The notes: generated by a model from the letters alone, not told the origin. Shown: positions 1 to 8,420, numbered from the stretch's first letter. The stretch is DNA of 64,000 nucleotides from an uncultured Coriobacteriaceae bacterium (GCA_944321435.1 CALULH010000012.1:1-64000); one strand, 5' to 3'. Numbers and translations are program-made.

Positions 1-1
1 C

Positions 2-194
2 GAGGGGCTCCGCGAGAGCAGGCGCGGCGTGGACGAGACCGAGGAGTCCACGGCCACCAAGCTCGACGCGATACGGGGGTGCCTGCGCCGGGGCCTGTCG
101 CCGGCGCAGATAGCGGCCACGCGGCCGGACCTCGGACTCTCCGCGAGCACGGTGTACCGCCGGGTCGACGCCGGCTACGCGGAGATGACCAACA
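2..194 (+). pseudogene. IS30-family transposase fragment, 3' part lost
   Basis: An open frame enters from the left edge of the window and is cut at 194 by the IS3-type element. The readable part ends in a helix-turn-helix region (SPAQIAATRP, then SASTVYRRVDAGY and MTNM) that matches the N-terminal DNA-binding segment of IS30-family transposases, where the next residues are normally a basic stretch (RRK-type). The catalytic DDE domain is absent, so it cannot be functional. The 5' end lies outside the window. The family assignment rests on motif resemblance only. Confidence 0.6.
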
Positions 195-225
195 TGAATT
201 TGAATCTGCCCCATTCCCGTTGACA
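195..225 (+). repeat. IS3 left terminal inverted repeat
   Basis: Positions 195-225 pair with the reverse complement of 1478-1508 at most positions. The outer 18 bases differ at only two places. Confidence 0.8.
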
Positions 226-275
226 CACGGACTTCCGTTTCGGCATGATGCCGTAAACGGGGAAAGGGGGCGGGG

Positions 276-563
276 ATGGGGAAACCGTCACCGAAGTACA
301 CCGCGGAGTTCAAGCAGCAGGCGGTGAGGCTGTGCAGGGAGAGGGGCGGCACCTACGCCGAAACCGCCCGCGAGCTTGGGGTCGACCCGGGGAGCCTGTC
401 GGACTGGGCCAGGAGGGCCGACGCCGCGCAGGCGCCGGCAGGGGACAACCCGTTCCAGATGGCGGAGGACCTCAGGCGCCTCAGGCGCGAGAACGAGCGG
501 CTCAAGAGGGAGAACGAGATACTTTTAAAAGCGAGCGCCTTCTTCGCCAGCAGGCGGCTGTAG
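276..563 (+). CDS. IS3 orfA, helix-turn-helix transposase subunit
   Basis: A 95-aa protein with the IS3 OrfA layout: an N-terminal HTH (YTAEFKQQAVRLCRERGG, then ETARELGV and LSDWARR), followed by a leucine-zipper-like helix (RRLRRENERLKRENEILLKA) used for multimerisation. It binds the element ends and is made alone or as the N-terminal half of an OrfAB fusion. The frame overlaps orfB, and a T TTA AAA heptamer at 524-530 sits in the right register for -1 frameshifting. Length and domain order are normal for the family. The protein looks intact, though its orfB partner does not. Confidence 0.85.
   Translation: MGKPSPKYTAEFKQQAVRLCRERGGTYAETARELGVDPGSLSDWARRADAAQAPAGDNPFQMAEDLRRLRRENERLKRENEILLKASAFFASRRL
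524..530 (+). promoter_or_regulatory. Programmed -1 ribosomal frameshift site of the IS3 element
   Basis: The heptamer T TTA AAA is aligned with the orfA codons TTA (525-527) and AAA (528-530). Slipping back one base lets translation continue as FKSERLLRQQ..., the known start pattern of an OrfB. It fits the X XXY YYZ rule. Confidence 0.7.
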
Positions 564-1474
564 GCTCGCGGGCGGAGGGGGCGAGGTTCGCTTCCATCCT
601 GCTCAACGAGGGCGCCTGGAGCATATCCGAGATGTGCGCGGCCCTCCATGCCACCAGGCGGGGCTGCCACGCGTGGAGGAAGAGGCCGCCGGGCGCGCAC
701 GACCTGCGCGACGCCGAGCCCGCGGCGAAGATCTCCGAGATATACGGGGCGAGCCGGGGAAACCACGGGGCGCCGAAGGTCTTCGCCGAGCTCAAGAGGG
801 CCGGCGAGCGGACCTCGCGCAAGCGCGCGGCGCGCATCATGCGCGAGGAGGGCCTGTCCGGCATCACGTGCGGCTGCGCCAGGAGGCCGAAGGGCGCGGC
901 CAAACCGGCCGCGCCGCAGGCGAACGCGGCTCCCGACCTGGTCAAGCGAGACTTCTCGGCGGACGGGCCGAACCGCGCATGACTCGCGGACATCACCTAC
1001 GCGCGCACGCACCGGGGATGGCTCCACCTCGCCGTGGTCATGGACATATGGTCGAGGATGATAGTCGGTTGGTCGATGTCCCCGCACATGACGGCCGACC
1101 TTGCCGACGACGCGCTCAAGATGGCGATGGCGAGGCGGCGCCCGAAGAGGGGGTGCGTCCACCACAGCGACCACGGCTCCCAGTACGTGTCGCCGCTGCT
1201 GGGCAAGACGATGCGCGAAGCCGGCATCGGGCCCTCGATGGGGTCGGCCTCGTCCCCGTGGGGCAACGCCGCGACGGAGTCGCTGATGGGCCTCATCAAG
1301 TCCGAGCGCGCGCACGCCCGCACGTTCGAGACGCGCGAGCAGGCGGCGCTGGAGATCTTCGAGTACATCGAGCGCTCCTACAACCGGGTGCGGATCCACT
1401 CGGCGCTGGGGCACCTCAGCCCCGAGGAGTTCGAGGCGAGGCATATGGAGGGCGCCGCCAAAACGGCGGCGTAA
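530..1474 (+). pseudogene. IS3 orfB DDE transposase with in-frame stop
   Basis: Reading on from the frameshift site gives a typical OrfB: an HTH_21-like region (YGASRGNHGAPKVFAELKR), then the rve/DDE integrase domain with ADITYARTHRGW (first Asp), HHSDHGSQY (second Asp), ATES (Glu), and the C-terminal RIHSALGHLSPEEFE box. The codon at 980-982, just before the first catalytic Asp, is TGA where family members have TGG (Trp). The frame is otherwise open from 530 to 1474. A single base change therefore splits the enzyme, separating the HTH part from the whole catalytic core. Unless the stop is suppressed, the element is dead in cis. Confidence 0.8.
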
Positions 1475-1477
1475 GGA

Positions 1478-1508
1478 TGTAAACGGAATCGGGGCAAATT
1501 CAGATTCA
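1478..1508 (-). repeat. IS3 right terminal inverted repeat
   Basis: Partner of the repeat at 195-225. It lies four bases beyond the orfB stop codon. Confidence 0.8.
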
Positions 1509-1986
1509 TCGCGCCGGTGAGGCGGTCCGTCAGCCAAGCCGTGTCCCCGGCCCAGTCGATGTAGGCTTTCGCACCCGGCTCGTGGGCGAGCCTCCTGGTC
1601 GCCCCGGCCCTCTCGGCGGCGTCGGCGAACATCTCGCAGAAGGCCTGGTAGGAGTACGCGCGCTTCCCGGCGGCCTCCGCCGCCACGCAGTGCTCCATCC
1701 AGAACATCTTCACCGTGAGCTTGCGGCTCCTCTTCTTCCGTGCGATCAGCGGCCCCATGTCGGGAGCCAGGTAGGCGCTCTCGCGCGGACCCCGGGGCGG
1801 CGCGAGCATCCCGTCCACCTCGGCGGCGCCCATCGCGGCGACGTCGTCGAACGTCAGGCCGTGCTCGCGGATCGCCTTGGCGCACGCCGAGACGTCGCGC
1901 TTGCTCGCGTGCAGGGCGGCGGCGACCCCGGCCTGGGAGATCCCTCCCTTCGCCAGCATCAGGAGGATCTTCTTTCTCTTGGACAT
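1509..1986 (-). pseudogene. istA: IS21-family transposase IstA, truncated by IS3
   Basis: On the minus strand, ATG at 1984-1986 (ribosome site AAAGGGG about 9 nt upstream) opens a frame with the IS21 IstA N-terminus. It has the HTH (MLAKGGISQAGVAAALHASKR) and later the start of the DDE core (AKAYIDWAGDTAWLTDRLTG). It is cut at 1509 by the IS3 right end after about 159 residues, removing the rest of the catalytic domain and the istB helper gene. It is non-functional. Its 5' side still has the IS21 end repeats at 2068-2126. Confidence 0.8.
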
Positions 1987-2067
1987 GGGCACCAGCCCCT
2001 TTCCGTTTCGCGGCGCCCGCCCTTCGGGCGCCCTCCCCACGGATTCTAGGAGCGGTACTATGCGAGC

Positions 2068-2126
2068 CGATTCCCGGTACCACCGGCGCTGACCGCTGGT
2101 ACCAAAAATCGCTGACCCGCGTTACC
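2068..2126 (-). repeat. IS21-type multiple end repeats
   Basis: Two 17-bp direct copies of CGCTGACCG-type sequence stand at 2087-2103 (ending GGTACC) and 2110-2126 (ending GTTACC). A weaker copy (CGATTCCCGGTACC) is at 2068-2081. Tandem subterminal repeats of this type are a hallmark of IS21 ends, where IstA binds. They mark the right limit of the insertion-sequence cluster. Confidence 0.6.
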
Positions 2127-2326
2127 AGATTGGGTTACTACTCACTTTGCGCATAAAACCGTTGCACCAAGTGTAAAAACGCCCAACCAGCCAAAAGTGT
2201 TGCGATAAGGTTGGAAATCAACCTGTCGGCTTTTTGTTGGTACGGTGATTTCAAAATACAGTGTTGTTGGCATTGGCAAGCTTAAGTGAGTGCAATATAC
2301 CAATTGTAATTGTGAGCAATTCGGAG

Positions 2327-3640
2327 CTAGGTAGTTTGAGCATTGCCTGTATCTGCTGGCGAAATCACGTCAATCATATTTTCGAGACGCTGCAGCAAGT
2401 CGGTGTAGGTAATGATATCGGTGATGTGTGCGTATTGACGGCGTATCAGGTCGAAGTCACGCTGCTCGGTTTCATTGAACTTGCAGTTTCCGATGAGGAG
2501 GAGTCCGTGGGGAGTGAGAAATCTTATTTTGAGTCCTTTGGGGAGAAGGGACGAGTATCGCTCGGTAAGTTTCTTCTCCCCATCCACACTCCAGTTGAGA
2601 AGCAAATGAATGTACTTTTCAATTTGAGAGATGCCACCGCTTAGCTCCCGCGCTGGTATGCAATTGTCGCGATATGTCCTGAGCATAAGCAAATGGTTCT
2701 TCGGAAATGCTCTCTTTATTTCTAGTACGTCTACATTACCAGATGCATCCACCAGTAAGAAGTCAATCTGCCTGCTTTTGCCCGTAAGCCGGTCTTCAAT
2801 CGCTACTTTTGGAATCACGGCTACATATTGGGGAAAAAGAACAGGCAAAATGTCCAGCACTCCCTGTTGCCAAGATTCCTCTGGCGTTGTATCGCTCTTG
2901 TTCAGCAAATCTTTAAGCTGCTGCTGAGCAGCGTTAAGATTCTCGACGCGGTTTCTGTCGAAAGCCGGGTTACCTAATCTGTATTGCAGCGTCTGTTGCT
3001 TTCTTGCCAGATTGCAATGGAGCTGTGCACCGTAGTCCTTCCTTGGAAGTAGGTATTCCTGTATGTAGCGTTCTATCAGGGCTTCTCCATATTGTTCGAG
3101 ACTTAACGTTGTTGGGAACCTATCAACGAGATCCTTAAACACATCTATGGGAATGGCTTTTTCGTTATCTCCGCCTATGATAATTTGATGTTCAGACTCG
3201 TCCAAAATCGAGGATATTTTCTTTATCACAGAGGTACGACGCTCGTAACCAACACAGAACAGCCTCCAATCAAGATCAAAGTCTTTTACAAGGAGAAGGT
3301 CTTGGGTACAGCTGAATATGCGGCCTTTGACCTTAAAGTATCCAGGGATTCTATCGTCTAAGTACGCAAACCTGAAAACCAGGGTATCTCCGTCACATTC
3401 CTTATCGACTAGGTCGCTTTGAAGAAAAGTGAACACTTTCTTTATCCAAAGGCTTGCATCTGGATATGTCGCCGGCCGTGTTTCCCTGAGTCGTTTGGGA
3501 AGTGTTTCAGGTGAATATCGGATGAGATTGTTTTCACTGTCAAAGTCAATGCATAGTTTGGACAGGATGGTGTCATCAAGTGAATATGGTTGGTAAATCA
3601 ACCATATTTCTCTTTCGTTCTTAATAAGCTTGAGCGACAT
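2327..3640 (-). CDS. sduA: Shedu-type anti-phage nuclease SduA (DUF4263)
   Basis: A 437-aa protein. The C-terminal half is a PD-(D/E)XK nuclease of the Shedu/DUF4263 type: Glu254/255 near ESWQQG, core QIDFLLVD with Asp293, then VLEIKRA with Glu307 and Lys309, and GGISQIEKY with Gln339 further on. Residues 1 to about 230 form a variable sensor region, as is usual in Shedu proteins, where the N-terminus differs between lineages. In characterised Shedu systems a single SduA protects against phage by cutting DNA, acting in the cytoplasm. Here it is the last of three minus-strand genes in an AT-richer block beside insertion sequences, the usual setting of a defence island. Nuclease family assignment is firm. 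The activating signal is unknown. Confidence 0.85.
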   Translation of the reverse strand: MSLKLIKNEREIWLIYQPYSLDDTILSKLCIDFDSENNLIRYSPETLPKRLRETRPATYPDASLWIKKVFTFLQSDLVDKECDGDTLVFRFAYLDDRIPGYFKVKGRIFSCTQDLLLVKDFDLDWRLFCVGYERRTSVIKKISSILDESEHQIIIGGDNEKAIPIDVFKDLVDRFPTTLSLEQYGEALIERYIQEYLLPRKDYGAQLHCNLARKQQTLQYRLGNPAFDRNRVENLNAAQQQLKDLLNKSDTTPEESWQQGVLDILPVLFPQYVAVIPKVAIEDRLTGKSRQIDFLLVDASGNVDVLEIKRAFPKNHLLMLRTYRDNCIPARELSGGISQIEKYIHLLLNWSVDGEKKLTERYSSLLPKGLKIRFLTPHGLLLIGNCKFNETEQRDFDLIRRQYAHITDIITYTDLLQRLENMIDVISPADTGNAQTT

Positions 3641-3769
3641 CGAATCATCCTCTACTTACCGGTGTCAGCGCTAAACGGAATCGGCAACGGGCACGATAAC
3701 CTTCAGTAAATGCTGGAAATCAGGGAGTCATTTTTTAATCATGTGATTTTCGAAGATTGGCGTTTTTCC

Positions 3770-4954
3770 TCATAAGCTCATTAGCTGGTTGTTTTGCCGG
3801 TAGGATCGTTGAAAAGAATCTTCTAAGTTGTGGCATAGAAGCGTATTGAGCATTTCAGAGTGAGATGTGCCGTGTATGTCAGGACTCCTTCTCAATTCTT
3901 CAACAGTTTGATACCGGTGAAAGTATTCCAGGAGCCCGAGTAGGGCTACAAGATTGTCCGAGTACGTGCTTGCATACGCTTTGTACCAGCAAGCGTCATT
4001 TTCAACAAGTATTCGGTAAAGCTTATGGTAGAGTTGCAACCGATTGTTATCGATGCGGAACCATTGATCCGGTAGTAGTCGTTTCTCGATTCTGCTTTTG
4101 TTGTCTGTATACTGCGTGGCGGATGAAAAGGCTTTCATTAATTTAGCAATAAGCCCCGCAATCATGTCTGCAGCACGTAATCCGAAGTGGTTTATGGAAT
4201 CGCCCTCATCTACCGGAGAAAGCCCCACACTTCTCGCTGCGTCTGCTGTGCTGGTTTCTTTGTCTATGAGAAGTGAGTACTCGTTGATATTGTGCTGGTT
4301 AAGGTAAAGAGTAAACCCATCAAAAGGGGGCCTGTAGTTCCAGTCAAGCTTTGTTGGCAGATCTACTCTATCGAGCATGAATAGAATTACGCGAAAAGCT
4401 TCTATCTCTCGATGTTTGAGCGGGTAATTTGCCTTATCCTGATTTACCTGATTTTGAAAAAAGTGACGGAGCGCCGTTAACAATTCAATTGGTGTGCCGT
4501 ATAACGCTGTGATTACTTCGGTTGGCCTGTATAGAACAATGGCTTTCGTGATGGAATAAACTATGTCATTGAACATTGGGCCCATGCTTACGGAGTGGCT
4601 GACAAGTACTTGGCGAATAATAAATTCCAATTTGCTTGCATGCGAATAGTAAAGAAGAGTCCGCTCATCAAAGATACTTAGAAGATCCCCAACAAGGGCA
4701 ACAGTATTTTTAGAGGAAGAGGCGAAGCCATTTTTTAGCTGACTGTTGTTGATCGAGGTGCTTTTTAATTCGAGCGCTTTCGGTGACTTATATCTGCTTT
4801 CAAAATCGAGATACTCGTTTTCTAGCTGCTCTTCATCGCTGTCTTTCCAACCGACCGTGGTGGCAATAAATCCATCAAAGAAATTCTCTGCTTTAACGGT
4901 ATTTTTTGTAATAGAGCGACTGTGCTCCGATTCGTCGTAGTAAAAAACATACAT
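3770..4954 (-). CDS. DUF3800-like protein, RNase H-fold candidate
   Basis: A 394-aa protein, taken from ATG at 4952-4954 because AGGAAAGGAG stands 7 nt upstream; a longer frame would put that ribosome site inside the gene. The N-terminus MYVFYYDESEHS (Asp7, Glu8, Ser9), a LELKST segment near residue 61, and GLRAADMIAGLI near residue 258 (Asp263) match the three acidic blocks of DUF3800. That family is predicted to have an RNase H-like fold and is often found in mobile and defence regions. Its substrate is not known. It lies 129 nt upstream of sduA on the same strand and shares its low GC content, so the two probably moved together. Function is inferred from fold and context only. Confidence 0.65.
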   Translation of the reverse strand: MYVFYYDESEHSRSITKNTVKAENFFDGFIATTVGWKDSDEEQLENEYLDFESRYKSPKALELKSTSINNSQLKNGFASSSKNTVALVGDLLSIFDERTLLYYSHASKLEFIIRQVLVSHSVSMGPMFNDIVYSITKAIVLYRPTEVITALYGTPIELLTALRHFFQNQVNQDKANYPLKHREIEAFRVILFMLDRVDLPTKLDWNYRPPFDGFTLYLNQHNINEYSLLIDKETSTADAARSVGLSPVDEGDSINHFGLRAADMIAGLIAKLMKAFSSATQYTDNKSRIEKRLLPDQWFRIDNNRLQLYHKLYRILVENDACWYKAYASTYSDNLVALLGLLEYFHRYQTVEELRRSPDIHGTSHSEMLNTLLCHNLEDSFQRSYRQNNQLMSL

Positions 4955-5083
4955 TGTTAAAACTCCTTTCCTCACCACCTGATAGGGTCTGCATGGGTTT
5001 TATGGAGTTGCTTGTCTAATTAATTTGTTTAGGCAGTGGGCATAGGAGCTTCAAACACGTCTCGTCAACATTAATATATTGTC

Positions 5084-5917
5084 CTATGCCCCTTGCGTGG
5101 CAAAGTACACCGCAAGCGCTGCGGCGAAGGCTGCAACGGTGATGATCCACGGCATGGCTTTGGCATTCTCGTCTTTTGGCTTGAGCGCCTGTCCAATGGC
5201 AGCAGCTAAAAACGCAAAGCTGCCGATGGTAGTGAGATTTGCAACAATAACGATGCTGCCGGTTACTTTTGACATGAACGCCATCAGGTTGACGTTTACC
5301 AAGCTGAAGATAGCGGCAAAAATGGCCATAATCGCCAACATGTTGGCGTAGACGTTCTTTTCGAGTGAGAGCAGAAGAACGTCCGACTTGTCAGAAAACT
5401 TCTTAAGCTCCTTGTTGTAGGAACTTTCATAGTCGCCCATGCCCTTGAAGTTGAACTCTTGGGCAAAGGTACCGTGATAGGGATTCTCAACAGGGGAGAC
5501 CTGTTGGAAAGCGATCTGGGCTATAGGCTTTTGGGTGTCGAGCACAATCTCATTGCTGCTTACGTTGGTGATGCGGAAGAACACACGCGTTTCGTGTCCA
5601 GGGAAGTAAAGCGGCGCGTCCAAGCTTAAACCTTGGCGCATGCGCGAGTTTTTGAGCAGTACGGTGGCGGCGAGATTGTTGGGAAGCTTGACGATCTCTT
5701 CAGTGTCTACAAAAACCGAGGCATTGGGCTCAAGCGTATAGGAGTCAGTCTCGCTGTAACGCTCAATAAAGAAGTGGCGCGTGGTAAGATCGTAAGTAAC
5801 GGGGCCGTCAACGCGCGCATACAGCTTCTTCGGCGCTACCGCAGTTCCGTTTTCATCCTCGACGCGAATAATTCCGGTATCGATCAGCTCTTTGATGGCT
5901 ACGTCGCCCAACAGCAT
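5084..5917 (-). CDS. Membrane-anchored dCTP deaminase/dUTPase-fold protein, catalytic Glu missing
   Basis: A 277-aa protein; ATG at 5915-5917 has GGAGGAGG just upstream. Residues 35-140 have the beta-rich dCTP deaminase/dUTPase pattern (NLAATVLLKNSRMRQGLSLD, PGHETRVFFRITN, KPIAQIAFQQV). The position that is the catalytic Glu in dCTP deaminases (VLEFYN in E. coli Dcd) is Arg115 here (FFRITN), so deamination is unlikely. Three membrane segments follow at about 190-215, 219-244 and 255-273, which no ordinary Dcd has. It is upstream of and co-oriented with the DUF3800 gene and sduA, separated by 129 nt. A nucleotide-sensing, membrane-located role is possible but not shown. Confidence 0.6.
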   Translation of the reverse strand: MLLGDVAIKELIDTGIIRVEDENGTAVAPKKLYARVDGPVTYDLTTRHFFIERYSETDSYTLEPNASVFVDTEEIVKLPNNLAATVLLKNSRMRQGLSLDAPLYFPGHETRVFFRITNVSSNEIVLDTQKPIAQIAFQQVSPVENPYHGTFAQEFNFKGMGDYESSYNKELKKFSDKSDVLLLSLEKNVYANMLAIMAIFAAIFSLVNVNLMAFMSKVTGSIVIVANLTTIGSFAFLAAAIGQALKPKDENAKAMPWIITVAAFAAALAVYFATQGA

Positions 5918-6132
5918 GGAGCTTCCTCCTCCGATTGCCTATTGCGGCAGTATAGCACTCCGGGCCTTGAGCGCGCGTTGTTGGTTGGCTTCTGTTAGCG
6001 CTCAGGGCGTGTGGCGATGGTTGAGCTCTTGCGTTCAGCTGCGCAAAGATTGCGCCAGCATTAAGCTGCGGCTTAAAGCCTACATGGTGCATACTAGAAT
6101 CCATCCTGATGACGGCGCAACGGGAGGCTCCC

Positions 6133-7971
6133 ATGGATGCGAACCATCAGCTTGACCCCAACTGGCGTACCGGCTTTCCGTCGACGGCGCTTACGCGTGG
6201 CGCGGGGTATGCGCGCAACGGGTTGGTTGGTGTCGTGCGATCTGTTGGTGCGGGCTGGGAAGCGACGGTCGATGGGTCGGAGCCGTATTACGTGTTCGTG
6301 CCCGATGTCTCGCACGGTTCCGTTGCGGACGGTGCGCGTTGCACGTGCCCGTGGTTTGCGAAGGGTCATCTCTGCAAGCATATCGCCGCGGTGTGTATAG
6401 CGCTTGAGCAGGAGCGAGTGGCACTCGATGCGGCGGAGGATGGCACGCCCAACAACGGTGCAAGCACGGCAAACGTGGGAAGCAACCACACCCCAACCAT
6501 TCCCGAGCTTCTCGCACGGGCAAGCGATGAGGAGGTTCGTTCTTTTCTCGCCGATCTTCTCGCTCACGACGACCGGCTGGCGTACCGCTTCAGGATGCGC
6601 GTGGGCGCTCCTGACGCCAATGCCGCCAAGAGGGCCTTGTCCCACGAGCTGTCGCAGATCGTCCGGGTGCATGCTCATCGAGGGTTCATAGACTACCGCG
6701 CAGCATACGATTTTGAGCGGGATTACCTTGACGCGGTTGAGGACGCGCTGGCGCCTTTTGAGCTTCGCGCGGATGCGGAAGCGCTCTTTTCTCTGACGGA
6801 TACCGTGCTCACCAGCTTGCGGCGCGTGCGCATCGATGATTCGGACGGCTTCTTTATGACGGCGCTGTCGGTGTTGCGCACGTACTGGGACGCGGCGTTC
6901 GACGCACTGCCCAATGCCAAAGCGATGACAGCGTATGTGAAAAAGCTGCTCGCGCAGGCGGAGGGCATCCAGGCCGCCGAGCAGGAGGCTGATATCGACT
7001 GGTTCTTGGTTGACCAGATCGAGGAGTACGTGGTGGAGCGTTTTGCCGACAGTCCGGATCAGGCAGGCCTGGTGCTCGGCTTGGCTGATGCGCGCATTGC
7101 CGCGTGCCGGCGCGCGTTTGAGCGCAGGCAGAAAGAGGAGCGCGACCGTGCGGCACGGGCAGCGCAAGCGGGGCGAGCGTGGGGCGCCGTGCCGATGTAC
7201 GACATCCATACGCCGCGGTGGGTTGCCGTGCGCCTGCGAGCCATGCGGGCGTCAGGCGCTTCGACCGACGAGGTGCTGGCGTATGCGGATCCGTATCTGC
7301 AGAGCCAAACGGTCGCAGAGGCGGCCGCCGACCTACTGGACGAGGCGGGGGAGACTGAGCGAGCCGTGCGCCTGTACGAGCGTTTGCTTACGCGCGAAGG
7401 GGTTGAGAAGCACGTGCGCCGCTTCCTCTTGCAGCGCCTGAAGGACTGGTACGCGGTGCTGGGCGAGAACGAGAGCCTCGTCGCGGCGTTGCGCACGCTG
7501 CTGGTTGAGGCCGACGGTTACGAAGGCAGCGGCGTGGTGGCGGCGCTTTGGAACGAGCTCAAGGCAACGGTTGTCTCGGCGGACTGGCCTCAAGTGAGCA
7601 ACAACGTGCTGGCTCACATGCAGTCGGCGGCGGCACGTTGTGATTGCCTGGCGGCAGAGGGAAGAATTGATGAACTTGCTGCCGCGTTGGAGGGCGGGGA
7701 TTGCGGTTATCGCACGCCGGCCTCATATGAGGATCAGCTGCTTGGCGAGCATGCGGACGTGCTGGTGCGGTGGTACGCCACGTGCGCAGAGGATAACATG
7801 GCGGGGCATGTTTCCGGCCGTAAGGCGTACCGCAAGAGCATCGAGATCCTGGCGCATCTGGCTGACCTGCCCGGTGGAGCTGAGGAGGCCAATCGCATTG
7901 CGGCTTCGTGGCGCGAGAAGTACTCCCGCCGCCCGGCGCTTTTAGAAGAGCTTGCAGCAGCAGGGTTCTAG
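6133..7971 (+). CDS. SWIM zinc-finger protein
   Basis: A 612-aa protein. Near the N-terminus the SWIM motif is clear: Cys70-x-Cys72-x8-Cys81-x-His83 (CTCPWFAKGHLCKH). SWIM domains bind DNA or protein partners and occur with Swi2/Snf2 ATPases, but no helicase lies next to this gene. The remaining 500 residues are helical, repeat-like and rich in Ala, Glu and Arg, without an obvious enzyme motif. ATG at 6133 is preferred (GGGAGG 7-8 nt upstream); an ATG at 6109 would add eight residues. A TACTAGAAT-like -10 lies near 6090. A decayed relative of its first 80 residues stands at about 8745-8945, so the locus has been duplicated. Confidence 0.7.
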   Translation: MDANHQLDPNWRTGFPSTALTRGAGYARNGLVGVVRSVGAGWEATVDGSEPYYVFVPDVSHGSVADGARCTCPWFAKGHLCKHIAAVCIALEQERVALDAAEDGTPNNGASTANVGSNHTPTIPELLARASDEEVRSFLADLLAHDDRLAYRFRMRVGAPDANAAKRALSHELSQIVRVHAHRGFIDYRAAYDFERDYLDAVEDALAPFELRADAEALFSLTDTVLTSLRRVRIDDSDGFFMTALSVLRTYWDAAFDALPNAKAMTAYVKKLLAQAEGIQAAEQEADIDWFLVDQIEEYVVERFADSPDQAGLVLGLADARIAACRRAFERRQKEERDRAARAAQAGRAWGAVPMYDIHTPRWVAVRLRAMRASGASTDEVLAYADPYLQSQTVAEAAADLLDEAGETERAVRLYERLLTREGVEKHVRRFLLQRLKDWYAVLGENESLVAALRTLLVEADGYEGSGVVAALWNELKATVVSADWPQVSNNVLAHMQSAAARCDCLAAEGRIDELAAALEGGDCGYRTPASYEDQLLGEHADVLVRWYATCAEDNMAGHVSGRKAYRKSIEILAHLADLPGGAEEANRIAASWREKYSRRPALLEELAAAGF

Positions 7972-8412
7972 CCTGATGTGGATTTGCGGGGCTGATTCCC
8001 CCATGGCACTGTCCGAGGAGTGATAACGCGATTAAGGCTTGGCAATATGGCCCCGTTGAGCCAGCGGTGTAACGCGGGTTGATTGGCGTCGGCTTGGTTT
8101 GACCGGGTAAGTCGCTTTGCGTTTATTTGGTAGTTGGCCACTGCTTTTACTGCGAGGACGCGCGCATAAACTGTGGAAAATGCATATTTCGCAGCGGGGA
8201 TAGTAATGTGGTGGACAGCAATTGGGGGTTCTAGTGAATTACCAAATGGTAGACCTTGTAATCCAAGGTATTGTTGGGGTTGCAACTTGGGTTGCCGTTA
8301 CTATCTCTCTACCAGGTTCATCTAGAGCGAAAGAAGCGCCGAGAAGAAGAGCAGCGTGACCGGGCAGTTCGTTATGTGACGCGGCTTTTAGTGGGTGAGC
8401 CTGCGGTCGCGA
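7972..8412. other. Intergenic stretch after the SWIM gene
   Basis: No full gene is seen. The right half (8234-8420) holds a frameshifted small membrane-protein frame listed separately. A minus-strand open frame at 7968-8285 has no ribosome site and no recognisable protein character. Confidence 0.5.
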
Positions 8413-8420
8413 TCAGTTAG
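8234..8420 (+). pseudogene. Small membrane protein, +1 frameshift
   Basis: GTG at 8234 (GGGGG just upstream), or ATG at 8246, starts VDLVIQGIVGVATWVAVTIS, a good membrane helix. At about 8298-8305, within a CTCTCT run, the protein-like frame shifts by +1 and continues LYQVHLERKKRREEEQRDRA to a stop at 8418-8420. A hydrophobic helix followed by a charged cytoplasmic tail makes a sensible protein of about 55-60 residues only if the two frames are joined. The single-frame product stops at 8357-8359 with an unlikely tail. It could be a recent pseudogene or a sequencing indel. No family is recognised. Confidence 0.4.

Larger units (their letters stand above)
195..1508 (+). mobile_element. IS3-family insertion sequence (1.3 kb) with both terminal inverted repeats
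   Basis: The element starts TGAATTTGAATCTGCCCC at 195. It ends at 1508 with the reverse complement of TGAATCTGAATTTGCCCC, giving imperfect terminal repeats of about 31 bp. It carries overlapping orfA and orfB joined by a -1 slippery heptamer, as is typical of IS3. There is no matching target duplication: the bases before it are ACA and those after it are TCG. Its left neighbour is an IS30 fragment and its right neighbour an IS21 fragment. This suggests the element has taken part in a recombination or deletion after insertion. A nonsense codon in orfB probably makes it non-autonomous. Confidence 0.85.

Noticed and set aside
353..2083. 576-aa minus-strand open frame across the IS cluster
   Set aside because: It lies opposite the IS3 orfs and overlaps istA in another frame; Arg/Gly/Ala-rich composition is typical of a high-GC shadow frame.
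2261..2644. 127-aa plus-strand frame at the sduA end
   Set aside because: Overlaps sduA on the other strand, with no ribosome site and no protein-like pattern.
7968..8285. 105-aa minus-strand frame
   Set aside because: No start signal, overlaps the end of the SWIM gene, and no recognisable protein features.
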